64,000 nucleotides of DNA from Acidimicrobiales bacterium (GTDB lineage Bacteria; Actinomycetota; Acidimicrobiia; Acidimicrobiales; MedAcidi-G1), in assembly GCA_030747595.1 (NCBI GenBank), contig JASLKK010000003.1:60156-124155 (forward strand). The letters run 5' to 3'. Shown here one piece after another: positions 46,294-54,322 of the stretch (its first letter is position 1; each line of letters opens with the position of its first letter). The notes beneath the pieces were generated by a model that was not told the DNA's origin, ran no database searches, and was given only the letters and a program-made list of their open reading frames with translations. Position numbers and translations under genes: made by a program.

Positions 46294-46785
46294 TCAGCCG
46301 AGTGCGGCAGTGCCGGCGTAGGGAGCCGGATCGCCGAGGCTGGGGATCTCCGGACGGGACCAACTGGTCATGTCGGCCAGATCGGCCGCCGTCGCTCTCC
46401 ATGCTTCCGGATCCCAACCTTCGGCCACGCCGATCACCGATCCGTCCTGACGGATGGCCACGAACGCCGGAAGGCTGCTGAGGCCCATGGAACGTGCCAC
46501 GGACCGGTCGGGGTCAGCCAGGGTGAGGATCTCATCGACCAGAGGGCCGAGGAAGCTAGCGGCCCCGGCGGCATCAGCCCCGGCCACCACAAAGGCCACG
46601 CGGACATCCGCGCCGCGAAAGACGGTGAGCACGCGCCGGGCGGTGTCCAGCAGCCACGAACTCTCGTGGGTATAGGGGTCGACCACGACAGCAGCCATGG
46701 GAAAGGTGGTCAGCAACTGCGAGAGCAGGCGGGGGTCACCGCCAACGGGATGCAGTTCGATCGAGAGGTCGGGTGCGTTCGCCAC
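46294..46785 (-). CDS. Thioredoxin-fold protein without a CxxC motif
   Basis: 163 residues, no cysteines at all. The order beta-alpha-beta with 'MAAVVVDPYTHESSWLLDTA' near residue 30, 'ADVRVAFVVAGADAAGAASF' near 60, 'DPDRSVARSMGLSSLPAFVA' near 92 and 'IRQDGSVIGVAEGWDPEAW' near 112 matches thioredoxin-like topology with the cis-Pro in 'SSLPAF'. Missing CxxC means it is not a thiol oxidoreductase; perhaps a structural or binding member of a redox pathway. The start is 77 bases from the divergent mutY GTG. Confidence 0.65.
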   Translation of the reverse strand: MANAPDLSIELHPVGGDPRLLSQLLTTFPMAAVVVDPYTHESSWLLDTARRVLTVFRGADVRVAFVVAGADAAGAASFLGPLVDEILTLADPDRSVARSMGLSSLPAFVAIRQDGSVIGVAEGWDPEAWRATAADLADMTSWSRPEIPSLGDPAPYAGTAALG

Positions 46786-46862
46786 GGGCGCTGACGCTAG
46801 CGCGCCGCATTCGGATCTCAGGGCCCGGCCACTGTCTCCACCCCGGGACTACCGTCGGTTCG

Positions 46863-47780
46863 GTGGATGGCGCTGACCCCCTGCGATCGCTGTCGGCCGG
46901 CGAACAGGTTGCGCTGTCGTTACAGAGCCCTCCGGGGCTTCCCGTCGAGTTGCTGGCGTGGGGTCGCGAGCGCCTCCGCGACCTGCCGTGGAGGGCCGTT
47001 CGGGATCGCTGGTCGATCCTGGTGGCTGAGGTGATGCTCCAACAGACACAGGTCACGAGGGTGGTCGAGCGTTGGCCCCGGTTCCTCGGGCGGTATCCGA
47101 CGCCGACGGTATGTGCAAAGGCGTCGGTCGGCGAAGTGATCGCCGAGTGGTCGGGGCTGGGATACAACCGGCGGGCCGTGTACCTCCATCGGGCAGCTAC
47201 CGCGGTCGTCGACCGCCACGGGGGTCAGGTGCCCGGGAACCTGGCAGATCTGCTGGACCTACCCGGGATCGGGCCCTACACGGCGCGAGCGGTGCTGGCA
47301 TTTGCCGATGAGGCCGACGTGGGCATCGTTGACACCAACGTGGCCCGGGTGCTGGCTCGGTGGTCGGGTCGGGAACTCAGTCCTCGCGAGGTTCAGGAAC
47401 GGGCCGACGCGTCGGTCCCAGCTGGATCCGGTTGGGCCTGGAACCAGACCGTGCTGGATCTCGGTGCAACTGTCTGTCGGGCTCGAAACCCCACTTGTGA
47501 CGACTGTCCGCTCAGTGATGGCTGCGTCTGGAGGGGAGAGGGCATCGATCCCGCCATCGGGTCAGCAGGGGTCTCGGGGCGACAGGCGACCTTTGAAGGG
47601 TCTGATCGGGAGGGGCGTGGTCGGTTGGTGGCCGCATTGGCCGAGAACCCGGTAGACGACGACGGCCTGGCTACGGCAATGGGATGGCCCGACGATCCCC
47701 AGAGGGCTGAGCGGGTGGCAGCCCGGTTGGTGCTCGACGGCCTCGTCGTCACTGATGGTCGGTGTTGGCATCTGCCGTGA
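46863..47780 (+). CDS. mutY: A/G-specific adenine DNA glycosylase MutY
   Basis: 305 residues from GTG 46863. Helix-hairpin-helix 'LLDLPGIGPYTARAVLAFA' near residue 130 with the catalytic Asp in 'VGIVDTNVARVL' near 160, glycosylase motif 'AEVMLQQTQVTRV' near 58 and the [4Fe-4S] loop Cys-x6-Cys-x2-Cys-x5-Cys in 'CRARNPTCDDCPLSDGC' near 205. Removes adenine opposite 8-oxoguanine. The C-terminal NUDIX-like domain is reduced to about 80 residues with a winged-helix-like end. Its 3' end overlaps the convergent UGSC gene by 32 bp. Confidence 0.93.
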   Translation: MDGADPLRSLSAGEQVALSLQSPPGLPVELLAWGRERLRDLPWRAVRDRWSILVAEVMLQQTQVTRVVERWPRFLGRYPTPTVCAKASVGEVIAEWSGLGYNRRAVYLHRAATAVVDRHGGQVPGNLADLLDLPGIGPYTARAVLAFADEADVGIVDTNVARVLARWSGRELSPREVQERADASVPAGSGWAWNQTVLDLGATVCRARNPTCDDCPLSDGCVWRGEGIDPAIGSAGVSGRQATFEGSDREGRGRLVAALAENPVDDDGLATAMGWPDDPQRAERVAARLVLDGLVVTDGRCWHLP

Positions 47781-48345
47781 TGGCGTTCACCACGGTGCCG
47801 ACGAGCGCGTCAGCCATGGCGTGCATCTCCTCGTCGGTCCGATCCTGGATCGGATGGGGGGTGAACACGGTGGCCACCTCGAGCCCCAGTGCGCGGGACT
47901 GGGCCGCAGCGGCATCCCTGAACGGTTCCGAGGCAATCACTACCCCGGGAAGCCCTCGCCGTTCCAGATCGTCGATGTCGTGCACACTGCACGTCGTGCA
48001 GGAGCCTCAATCAGCGAGTGCTTCGATCACCGCGTCGCACTGAGTGGCGATCTCGTGGCGTAGGTCGGCGGGCGCTGGCTTGGTGAAGGTCGGCTTGGCG
48101 AAACGCAGCACGGTGGCCCCACGGCGCCCCAACTGCTGCTCGAGTCGATCGAGGAACACGTCGCCTCGTGGCTTGTTGATGTCCAGTAGACCAATGGTGA
48201 GGCCGTCTAGCGAGGGTTTCCGGGCGGTGAGGGTCCGATTGGTCGATTCGGCCTCGGAGGTCGGATCCAGGAGCATCACCGCCCCTGCGTGCTTCGCGAC
48301 ATCCGGATGGTGCCCGGTCGTCGGTGACGGGTCGGTGTCGCTCAC
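47749..48345 (-). CDS. UGSC-motif selenoprotein, in-frame TGA = Sec113
   Basis: 198 residues if the TGA at 48007-48009 is selenocysteine. GTG at 48345 overlaps the upstream stop (GTGA). Conserved blocks: 'VMLLDPTSEAES' (~24), 'LDGLTIGLLDINKPRGDVFL' (~51), 'FAKPTFTKPAPADL' (~85), 'CDAVIEALAD' leading into Sec-Gly-Ser-Cys, then 'TTCSVHDIDDLERRGLPGVV' and 'VFTPHPI'. This is the UGSC family known from marine metagenomes, also with Cys in place of Sec, of unknown but probably redox function. Standard calling ends at the TGA and leaves the last third as a separate 78-codon frame from a downstream start. A SECIS-like hairpin follows the TGA. Confidence 0.92.
47979..47993 (-). promoter_or_regulatory. 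SECIS-like hairpin of the UGSC gene
   Basis: Coding-strand stem CGUGC / GCACG (5 bp, 6 if A-U closes) around the loop AGUGU, covering nt 19-23 after the TGA with GU at 20-21. The geometry is the same as in the SelW gene. Confidence 0.72.
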
Positions 48346-49817
48346 GGTGTGATCTCCCTGCTGGTTGGTTCGCTTCCCATTGGGCCGTTCAACCAGCCTC
48401 CCACGATCGAGGAGAACAGGCCGGCCGGACCGCCGGCGTGGACGACAAGCAGCCCCCCGGGACGAAACTTTGGGAGGGTCAGGCCGGCCATGGCTTCGGG
48501 AAGGCCCTCCTCGATGCCGCCGGCGCCGATCACGATGGTGTCCGTGTCGACCATCAGGTGGGCGCCCAGTTCCTCCATGAACCGTGCCCGGTCCCAACCT
48601 GCATCACTGAATCGGGATAGGTGCTCGGGCGACACCACAAGCATGGCGTCCATGCCGGCCACCACTCTCGAAGACACTGCCGATCGCAGACCGTCGGCCA
48701 GTGAGCGAACCAGCGAATCGGCCGTCCGGCTGCGCTGGTCAACGACGATCCGGGGAGCTTCGCCACAGAAGGCGGTCACCACGTCGGTTGACCGGGCGAA
48801 GCCCCGTTCCTCGGCCAACGTGGTCCAGGGGCTGGTGGCCTCGTCCTCGGCGAAGCAGAAAGACAGCTTGGCCGGGCTCCCGTGGGTGGCCCGGTCGATC
48901 TCTCCGGGTCGACCGCCCCCCACGTTGCGTACAACCAGCTGGACGGCCCGTCCGATGGTCAGGTTGGCCCGGTTTCCATGGCCCAGGACGTTGATGCCGG
49001 CGTTCATGCCGATTCGTTGGGCAATGGGCCCGTTGACGACGAACACTGGTCCAACGCCCATCGTGGTGGCCAACACGCCGTGCATGTTGAACTCGTCAGT
49101 ACAGATGGCCTCCAGCGCTGCCAGCACCACCGGGAGGTACTCCGGACGGCAGCCGGCCATCACCGCATTCACGGCCACCTTCTCGACCGTGCACTCGACG
49201 AGTGCCGGGGGCATGAGCGCCACGATGTCGCCGGGCGAACGGGTCGTGCCGTCGAGCATCCGGGCTACCCGCGCCTCGGTCGGGGCGACGATGGGAAGGC
49301 CGTCGGTCCACCCCCGGTCGAACATGGCCTCCGCCTCATCCTCGAGGGAGCCCACCTCCACCCGACGCGACGCCAGGCCCCAACCGTCGTAGCGGGCCCG
49401 CAGTGCGTCGATCCGCCCGGGATCGACCGTCAATGACCCTCAACCGGGTTTGAAGGGCGGCAGGTCCGGGCCGAGGTTGCTCACGCCGGTGAACTCCTCC
49501 CACCGGTCGCGGTCCCAACCGGTGGTTCGCGCCGTCTCCACACCACCTTCAATTCTCAGGAGGGTGGGGACGGCGTCGAGGTCCAGGCCCCAGCTGATGG
49601 CCAGGTCGGTGTCGTCGACGACCCAGTCAGCCTCGGTGGGGAAGGTCGGGTCGTCCTGGGTGTAAACGGTCAGGTCGGCCCGTTCAGCGAGATCGACGAA
49701 CACCGGCCGGGCCAGTGCACAGGCCGGACAGCCGGCCTTAACGACGGCGATCAGCCCGTCTGGAAGCGACCCGGGATTTTGGACCTGTGACCCATTGGGA
49801 GAGGGTTCCATGGCCAT
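48342..49817 (-). CDS. Thioredoxin-fold domain joined through a TGA (possible Sec126) to a conserved ~360-residue domain
   Basis: Residues 1-125: thioredoxin-like domain with CPAC (Cys30, Cys33) in 'VVKAGCPACALARPVFVDL' and cis-Pro 'LDAVPTLLRIEGG'. It ends 'LPPFKPG' at a TGA (49440-49442). In the same frame after only Gly-Ser and a TTG codon runs a domain of ~360 residues with 'VEVGSLEDEAEAMFDRGWTD', 'GLPIVAPTEARV', 'VNAVMAGCRPEYLPV' and 'NRANLTIGRAVQLVVRNVGG', of unknown function. Read-through gives 491 residues with 'Sec-Gly-Ser', the same first three residues as UGSC. An 8-bp hairpin follows at SECIS distance. The alternative is two genes: 49440-49817 (125 aa) and 48342-49433 (363 aa, TTG start, no spaced ribosome site). 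The stop overlaps the UGSC start. Confidence 0.65.
49407..49427 (-). promoter_or_regulatory. SECIS-like hairpin at the thioredoxin / 360-aa junction
   Basis: Perfect 8-bp stem GTCGATCC / GGATCGAC around the 5-nt loop CGGGC, loop at nt 21-25 after the TGA, G in loop position 2. It also overlaps codons that look ordinary, so it needs comparison with homologues. Confidence 0.55.
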
Positions 49818-49918
49818 GGGCCGAGTTTCGCACCGTTTCCAATGTCACACCGAGCCGGCTGAGAGATGCGTCACATTTTCCCCGTCGAGCGGGGAGGCTT
49901 CCCTACCCTTGGTCACCG

Positions 49919-50806
49919 ATGGGGGAATCACTCGACGTCACGTTCTTCGGAGTCCGGGGTTCCACCCCGTGCCCGTGTGATGACAATCGGCGCTACGGGG
50001 GGAACACCTCGTGTGTGGTTCTCGACGTCCCCGGTGGCGAGCCGATCATCTTCGACCTGGGTACCGGCCTTCGGTTCTACGGCGTCGACGAGCGTTGCGG
50101 TTCAGGCCCCTTCCGGGCCACAGCGCTGGTAAGCCACCTCCACTGGGACCACGTCCAGGGACTTCCCTTCTTCGCTCCCTTGCACTGCCCGGATACCCGA
50201 CTCGACGTGTTCGGGCCGGGCGAGGAGGGAAGCACGCTCGAGCAGTCGTTCGACATGTTCATGACACCCCCATTCTTTCCGATCTGTTACCGGGAGTTGG
50301 TCGGGCGGATGTCGCTCAACGACACACCAGAGGGAGGCTTCGACGTCGGTTCGGCAAGGGTGACCGCCCGACCGGTGCCCCACGTCGGCCGAACGCTGGG
50401 CTATCGGGTCGACTGGAACGGGCTCAGCGTGGCCTACATAAGCGACCACCAGCAGCCCATCGACGATCCGACTCGTGTCGACCACCAGGTGCTGGCCCTG
50501 GCTGACGGCGTGGACCTGTTGATCCACGACGCCCAGTTCACCCCGGAGGAGTTCGCGGAACGCCCCCACTGGGGGCACTGCACCGTGGACTACGCCATCG
50601 AGGTAGCCCATCAGGCGGGGGTCGGCGAGTTGGTTCTCTTCCACCACGACCCGGCCCACGACGACGACCACATCGACCGTCTGCTGGCTGGGGCGCGTGA
50701 TCGTTCTGTCGGACTCGACGTAGACCATGTCTCTGCTGCTGTCGAGGGTCGCACGATCTCACTGGTGCCGTCCGACGACACGTTGGCAGCGGCGACTCCC
50801 CGCTAG
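49919..50806 (+). CDS. MBL fold metallohydrolase (PhnP/RNase Z-like group)
   Basis: 295 residues from ATG 49919. 'DVTFFGVRGSTPCPCDDNRR' start followed by 'YGGNTSCVVLD', metal-site HxHxDH in 'LVSHLHWDHVQGLPFF' near residue 75, His in 'ARPVPHVGRTLGYRVDW' near 160, Asp in 'SVAYISDHQQP' near 178 and the final His in 'LFHHDPAHDDDHID' near 240. The GVRGSTP start is typical of a cyclic-phosphodiesterase-like group of the superfamily. Divergent from the selenoprotein operon with about 100 bp between starts. Confidence 0.88.
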   Translation: MGESLDVTFFGVRGSTPCPCDDNRRYGGNTSCVVLDVPGGEPIIFDLGTGLRFYGVDERCGSGPFRATALVSHLHWDHVQGLPFFAPLHCPDTRLDVFGPGEEGSTLEQSFDMFMTPPFFPICYRELVGRMSLNDTPEGGFDVGSARVTARPVPHVGRTLGYRVDWNGLSVAYISDHQQPIDDPTRVDHQVLALADGVDLLIHDAQFTPEEFAERPHWGHCTVDYAIEVAHQAGVGELVLFHHDPAHDDDHIDRLLAGARDRSVGLDVDHVSAAVEGRTISLVPSDDTLAAATPR

Positions 50807-50860
50807 GTTCGGTCCCCGACCTCGCCGGTCATCGGCGGGCAACGACAGAGGAAGAGCCCC

Positions 50861-51376
50861 GTGGCTGACGAGAACCCGAGCGGAACCCTGAACGAGATCG
50901 ACGGCGACCTATACCGCAAGGTGCTGGGCCGTTACCCGACGGGCGTCACGCTGGTGACGGCCATGGATGGAGACGAGCCCCTTGCCATGGTGATCGGTTC
51001 ATTCGTGTCGGTGTCGATGGACCCTCCGCTCGTGGGCTTTCTACCCGGCAAGGAGTCCTACACGTGGGGACGAATGTCGTCATCAGATGGCTTCTGCGTC
51101 AACGTGCTGTCCGACGCACAGGCCGATCTGTCCAACGCCTTCTTCCGCAAGGACGGCGACCCCTGGGAGGGCACAGGGTGGCAGCCAGCCGAGATGACCG
51201 GATCGCCGGCCATCCCCTCATGTCTGGCGTCCATCGACTGTGCCGTACATGAGGTGGTCGACGCCGGTGACCACTGGTTCGTAATGGGACGCGTGGTCGG
51301 GGTGTCCCACGTCGACGAGGGTTCGCCGCTGGTCTTCCTCGGAGGAAAGTACGGCGAGTACCGGGCGCAGGGCTGA
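50861..51376 (+). CDS. Flavin reductase-like domain protein
   Basis: 171 residues from GTG 50861, ribosome site AGAGGAAG. Split-barrel FMN-binding domain: 'VLGRYPTGVTLVTAMDGDEP' near residue 22, 'MVIGSFVSVSMDPPLVGF' near 47, 'FCVNVLSDAQADLSNAF' near 78 and 'DHWFVMGRVVGVSHV' near 135. Supplies reduced flavin to a monooxygenase or reduces a small substrate directly. First of three genes with 1-4 base overlaps (flavin reductase, gamma carbonic anhydrase, hydrolase). Confidence 0.9.
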   Translation: MADENPSGTLNEIDGDLYRKVLGRYPTGVTLVTAMDGDEPLAMVIGSFVSVSMDPPLVGFLPGKESYTWGRMSSSDGFCVNVLSDAQADLSNAFFRKDGDPWEGTGWQPAEMTGSPAIPSCLASIDCAVHEVVDAGDHWFVMGRVVGVSHVDEGSPLVFLGGKYGEYRAQG

Positions 51377-51894
51377 TGGCGATCTACGCGCTCGGTGACC
51401 GCGTCCCGGTGATCGATCCGACGGCCTACGTCCATCCGTTGGCCGCGGTGATCGGCAGCGTCGAGTTGGGCCCCGGTGCGAGCGTGTGGCCCCACGCGGT
51501 CATCCGGGCCGATGACAACCTGATTCGGATCGGAGCCCGGACGTCGGTCCAGGACAACGCGGTACTGCACTGCACTAGCCACCTGCCGACCATCGTCGGC
51601 GAGGACGTGACCCTGGGTCACCTGTGCCACCTCGAGGGGTGCACCATCGAGGACCGGGCGCTGGTCGGAGTGGGGGCCGTGGTCCTGCACGAGGCAGTGA
51701 TCGGCCGGGGTTCGATCGTCGGAGCCAATGCGATGGTGCGCAACGGTCAGATCGTGCCGCCCCTATCGATGGCCCTGGGTGTGCCGGCTGCCGTCCGGGA
51801 AGGTGTGGTTCCCGAGGACGCCAACATGATTAACGCTGAGGTGTACGTGCAGCGGGGCCGGGAGTTCCGCGACACCCTCCGCCGATTGGATTGA
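51376..51894 (+). CDS. Gamma carbonic anhydrase family protein (left-handed beta-helix)
   Basis: 172 residues; the ATG overlaps the previous TGA by one base (TGATG). Hexapeptide repeats through residues 20-130. Metal ligands of the gamma-CA type are suggested by 'VLHCTSHLPTIVGEDVTLGH' and 'LCHLEGCTIEDRALVGVGA' (residues 57-95), His at the expected three positions. Actual CA activity is often lacking in this family. The trimer forms in the cytosol. Confidence 0.9.
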   Translation: MAIYALGDRVPVIDPTAYVHPLAAVIGSVELGPGASVWPHAVIRADDNLIRIGARTSVQDNAVLHCTSHLPTIVGEDVTLGHLCHLEGCTIEDRALVGVGAVVLHEAVIGRGSIVGANAMVRNGQIVPPLSMALGVPAAVREGVVPEDANMINAEVYVQRGREFRDTLRRLD

Positions 51895-52715
51895 CCGTCG
51901 TGTCCTCCGCGGGCGATGCCGCGGCCTCCGGGGTCGACGGGTTCGATAACCACCGGTTCCCGTCCGGGGACCTGACGCTGGCTGCCCATGTCACCCGCCC
52001 AATCGGGAACGGGTCGGGGTCCGGTGGAGTGGCCCTGCCCGGCGTCGTGATCTGCCACGGGTTTCCCAGCGGACCCGACGGTGGAGCGAACTCGGTGGCC
52101 ACTTTTCCGGAATTGGCCTTCCGGATCGCTACGGAGATGGGATGGGTGGCCATGGTTCCCTACCTACGGGGAATGCCCGGGTCCGACGGCGACTTCAGCC
52201 TCGACGGTTGGCGTGACGACGTGGTGGCCGCCGCCGCCGACCTCAGGAGTCAGACCGGCGTGGAGAGGGTGTGGGTCGTGGGGTTCGGCAGTGGGGCCGC
52301 GCTGGCCATCTGTGCGGCGGCCGTCGATGACGGGATCAGCGGGGTTGGTGCACTGGCTGCACCAGCCGACTGGTCGGACTGGGCGGCCAACCCGCGCCGG
52401 CTGCTCCTACACGCTCGTGACGCTGGACTTCTGACCATGTCCGACTCCCCGCCCGACTTCAATCGATGGTCGGGTGCGCTTCGGGAGCTGTCGGCTGAGC
52501 GGTCCGTGTCGGCCCTGGCGCCGCGCGATCTCCTGCTGGTCCACGGTGGTGACGATGAGATCGTTCCACCGCTGGACGCCCGGGTGGTGGCCGGGGCCCA
52601 TGGAGCGGCCGATCTCCGGATCATCGCCGGGGCAGGACACCACCTGCGGCACGATCCGAGGGCCATCGCCATCCTGCTGGGCTGGTTGGATCGGCAGCGT
52701 CGCCACCACACCTGA
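51891..52715 (+). CDS. Alpha/beta hydrolase
   Basis: 274 residues if the TTG at 51891 (overlapping the previous TGA) is used; GTG at 51900 is an alternative. Oxyanion segment 'VVICHGFPSGPDGG' near residue 50, nucleophile elbow 'VWVVGFGSGAALAICAA' near 128, where Ser is flanked as FGSGA and not the canonical GxSxG, acid in 'LLVHGGDDEIVPPLDARV' near 220 and His in 'AGAGHHLRHDP' near 250. Possible dienelactone-hydrolase-like or esterase activity. Last gene of the three-gene unit and followed by an inverted repeat. Confidence 0.82.
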   Translation: MTVVSSAGDAAASGVDGFDNHRFPSGDLTLAAHVTRPIGNGSGSGGVALPGVVICHGFPSGPDGGANSVATFPELAFRIATEMGWVAMVPYLRGMPGSDGDFSLDGWRDDVVAAAADLRSQTGVERVWVVGFGSGAALAICAAAVDDGISGVGALAAPADWSDWAANPRRLLLHARDAGLLTMSDSPPDFNRWSGALRELSAERSVSALAPRDLLLVHGGDDEIVPPLDARVVAGAHGAADLRIIAGAGHHLRHDPRAIAILLGWLDRQRRHHT

Positions 52716-52753
52716 ACCGTTCCGATGGCCGATGCCCTTCTGAACGGTTCAGG
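52711..52753. terminator. Perfect 12-bp inverted repeat between the hydrolase and sufB
   Basis: CCTGAACCGTTC (52711-52722) / GAACGGTTCAGG (52742-52753), 19-base loop; the left arm includes the hydrolase stop codon. No T-run follows. It may terminate the upstream unit or bind a regulator of sufB, since the right arm ends 8 bases before the -10-like element. Confidence 0.5.
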
Positions 52754-52754
52754 G

Positions 52755-52790
52755 GATTGTTACTATCTACATAGGGGAAATCCCCGTCTT
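52755..52790 (+). promoter_or_regulatory. Putative sufB promoter
   Basis: In an A/T-rich patch unlike its surroundings, TTGTTACTATCTAC contains a -10-like TACTAT (52761-52766) about 70 bases before the sufB ATG. Just downstream GGGGAAATCCCC forms a short dyad that could bind an Fe-S sensing regulator. No clear -35 box. Confidence 0.45.
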
Positions 52791-52836
52791 CCCATCCGTC
52801 AACCCCCGACTGCCACTGGCAACAGGAGTCCCGCCG

Positions 52837-54240
52837 ATGTCCGCCACCGATCTGGGCCTCGACCTCAGCCGCTACAAGCTTGGCTGGAGCGACGAGGAGG
52901 ACTACGTCTACAAGCCCACCAAGGGCGTCGACGAGAACGTCATCAAGGAAATGTCATGGATGAAGGGCGAGCCGGAGTGGATGCGGGACTTCCGTCTCAA
53001 GTCGTTCCAGCGGTTCGGAAACAGGCCCATGCCCTGGTGGGGCGGCGACATGTCGGGGATCGACTTTGACGACATCTACTACTACATCAAGCCCACCGAG
53101 TCGCTCAGCGACGACTGGGACGACGTCCCCGAGTCGATCAAGAACACCTATGAGAAGTTAGGTATTCCGGAGGCCGAACGGAAGTACCTGGCCGGCGTGA
53201 CAGCCCAGTACGAGTCCGAGGTGGTGTACCACCGCAACCGCGAGGACCTAGAGGAACAGGGCGTGATCTTCTGCGACATGGACACCGCCCTGCGTGAGCA
53301 CCCGGAGGTCGTGCGGGCCTACTTCGGTCGGATCATCCCGCCCAATGACAACAAGTTCTCGGCGCTCAACTCCGCGGTGTGGAGCGGCGGTTCGTTCATC
53401 TACGTTCCACCCGGCGTCAAGGTCGACATGCCGTTGCAGGCCTACTTCCGAATCAACGCGGAAAACATGGGCCAGTTCGAGAGGACGCTGATCATCGCCG
53501 ACGAGGGTTCGGAGGTGCACTACATCGAGGGCTGCTCGGCGCCGGTTTACACCACGGATTCTCTCCATTCAGCCGTGGTGGAGATCGTCGTCAAGCCGTC
53601 GGCTCGAGTCACTTACACCACCATCCAGAACTGGTCGTCCAACGTCTACAACCTGGTCACCAAGCGGGCCCGAGTGGAGGCTGAGGGCCACATGGAGTGG
53701 ATCGACGGCAACATCGGATCCCGCCTGACCATGAAGTACCCGGCCGTGGTCCTGGCCGGCCCGAAGGCCTCGGGCGAGGTGTTGTCGGTGGCCTACGCCG
53801 GCCCGGGACAGCATCAGGACGCGGGGGCCAAGATGACTCACGCCGCACCGGAGACCACATCCAAGATCGTGTCCAAGTCGATCTCCAAGGACGGTGGTCG
53901 GACGAGCTACAGAGGCCTAGTGCGGGTGGAGGACGACGCCTACGGCTGCAAGAGCCACGTCCAGTGCGATGCACTCATCCTCGACGACGACAGTATTTCC
54001 GACACCTACCCCTACATGGAGGTCGGTTCAGCCGACGCGGTGATCGGCCACGAGGCGACGGTGTCCAAGGTGGCCGACGACCAACTCTTCTACCTGATGA
54101 GCCGGGGGCTGACCGAGGAGCAGGCCATGTCCATGGTCGTCAACGGCTTCATCGAACCAGTCACCCGAACGTTGCCCATGGAGTACGCGGTGGAGTGGAG
54201 CCGCCTGATCGAACTGCAGATGGAGGGCTCGGTCGGCTGA
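52837..54240 (+). CDS. sufB: Fe-S cluster assembly scaffold SufB
   Basis: 467 residues, full length. Strong match along the whole chain: '[20 protein letters not shown]' near residue 20, '[20 protein letters not shown]' near 168, '[20 protein letters not shown]' near 190, '[19 protein letters not shown]' near 230, '[18 protein letters not shown]' near 368 with the cluster-ligand Cys, and '[20 protein letters not shown]' near 405. Assembles Fe-S clusters with SufC and SufD. Here it is alone; sufD, sufC, sufS and sufU are not adjacent downstream, which is unusual. Confidence 0.96.
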   Translation: MSATDLGLDLSRYKLGWSDEEDYVYKPTKGVDENVIKEMSWMKGEPEWMRDFRLKSFQRFGNRPMPWWGGDMSGIDFDDIYYYIKPTESLSDDWDDVPESIKNTYEKLGIPEAERKYLAGVTAQYESEVVYHRNREDLEEQGVIFCDMDTALREHPEVVRAYFGRIIPPNDNKFSALNSAVWSGGSFIYVPPGVKVDMPLQAYFRINAENMGQFERTLIIADEGSEVHYIEGCSAPVYTTDSLHSAVVEIVVKPSARVTYTTIQNWSSNVYNLVTKRARVEAEGHMEWIDGNIGSRLTMKYPAVVLAGPKASGEVLSVAYAGPGQHQDAGAKMTHAAPETTSKIVSKSISKDGGRTSYRGLVRVEDDAYGCKSHVQCDALILDDDSISDTYPYMEVGSADAVIGHEATVSKVADDQLFYLMSRGLTEEQAMSMVVNGFIEPVTRTLPMEYAVEWSRLIELQMEGSVG

Positions 54241-54322
54241 CCTACTTTGTTGAGGGCCCTCGCGCCTGACGGGCGGCCCCTGTTGCCGCCGATGGTGACT
54301 CCGCACGCGCCACACTGGCGTC

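Noticed and set aside
47749..47985. A separate 78-codon gene downstream of the UGSC TGA
   Set aside because: Its sequence is the C-terminal third of the UGSC family and continues the upstream frame without any gap other than the TGA.
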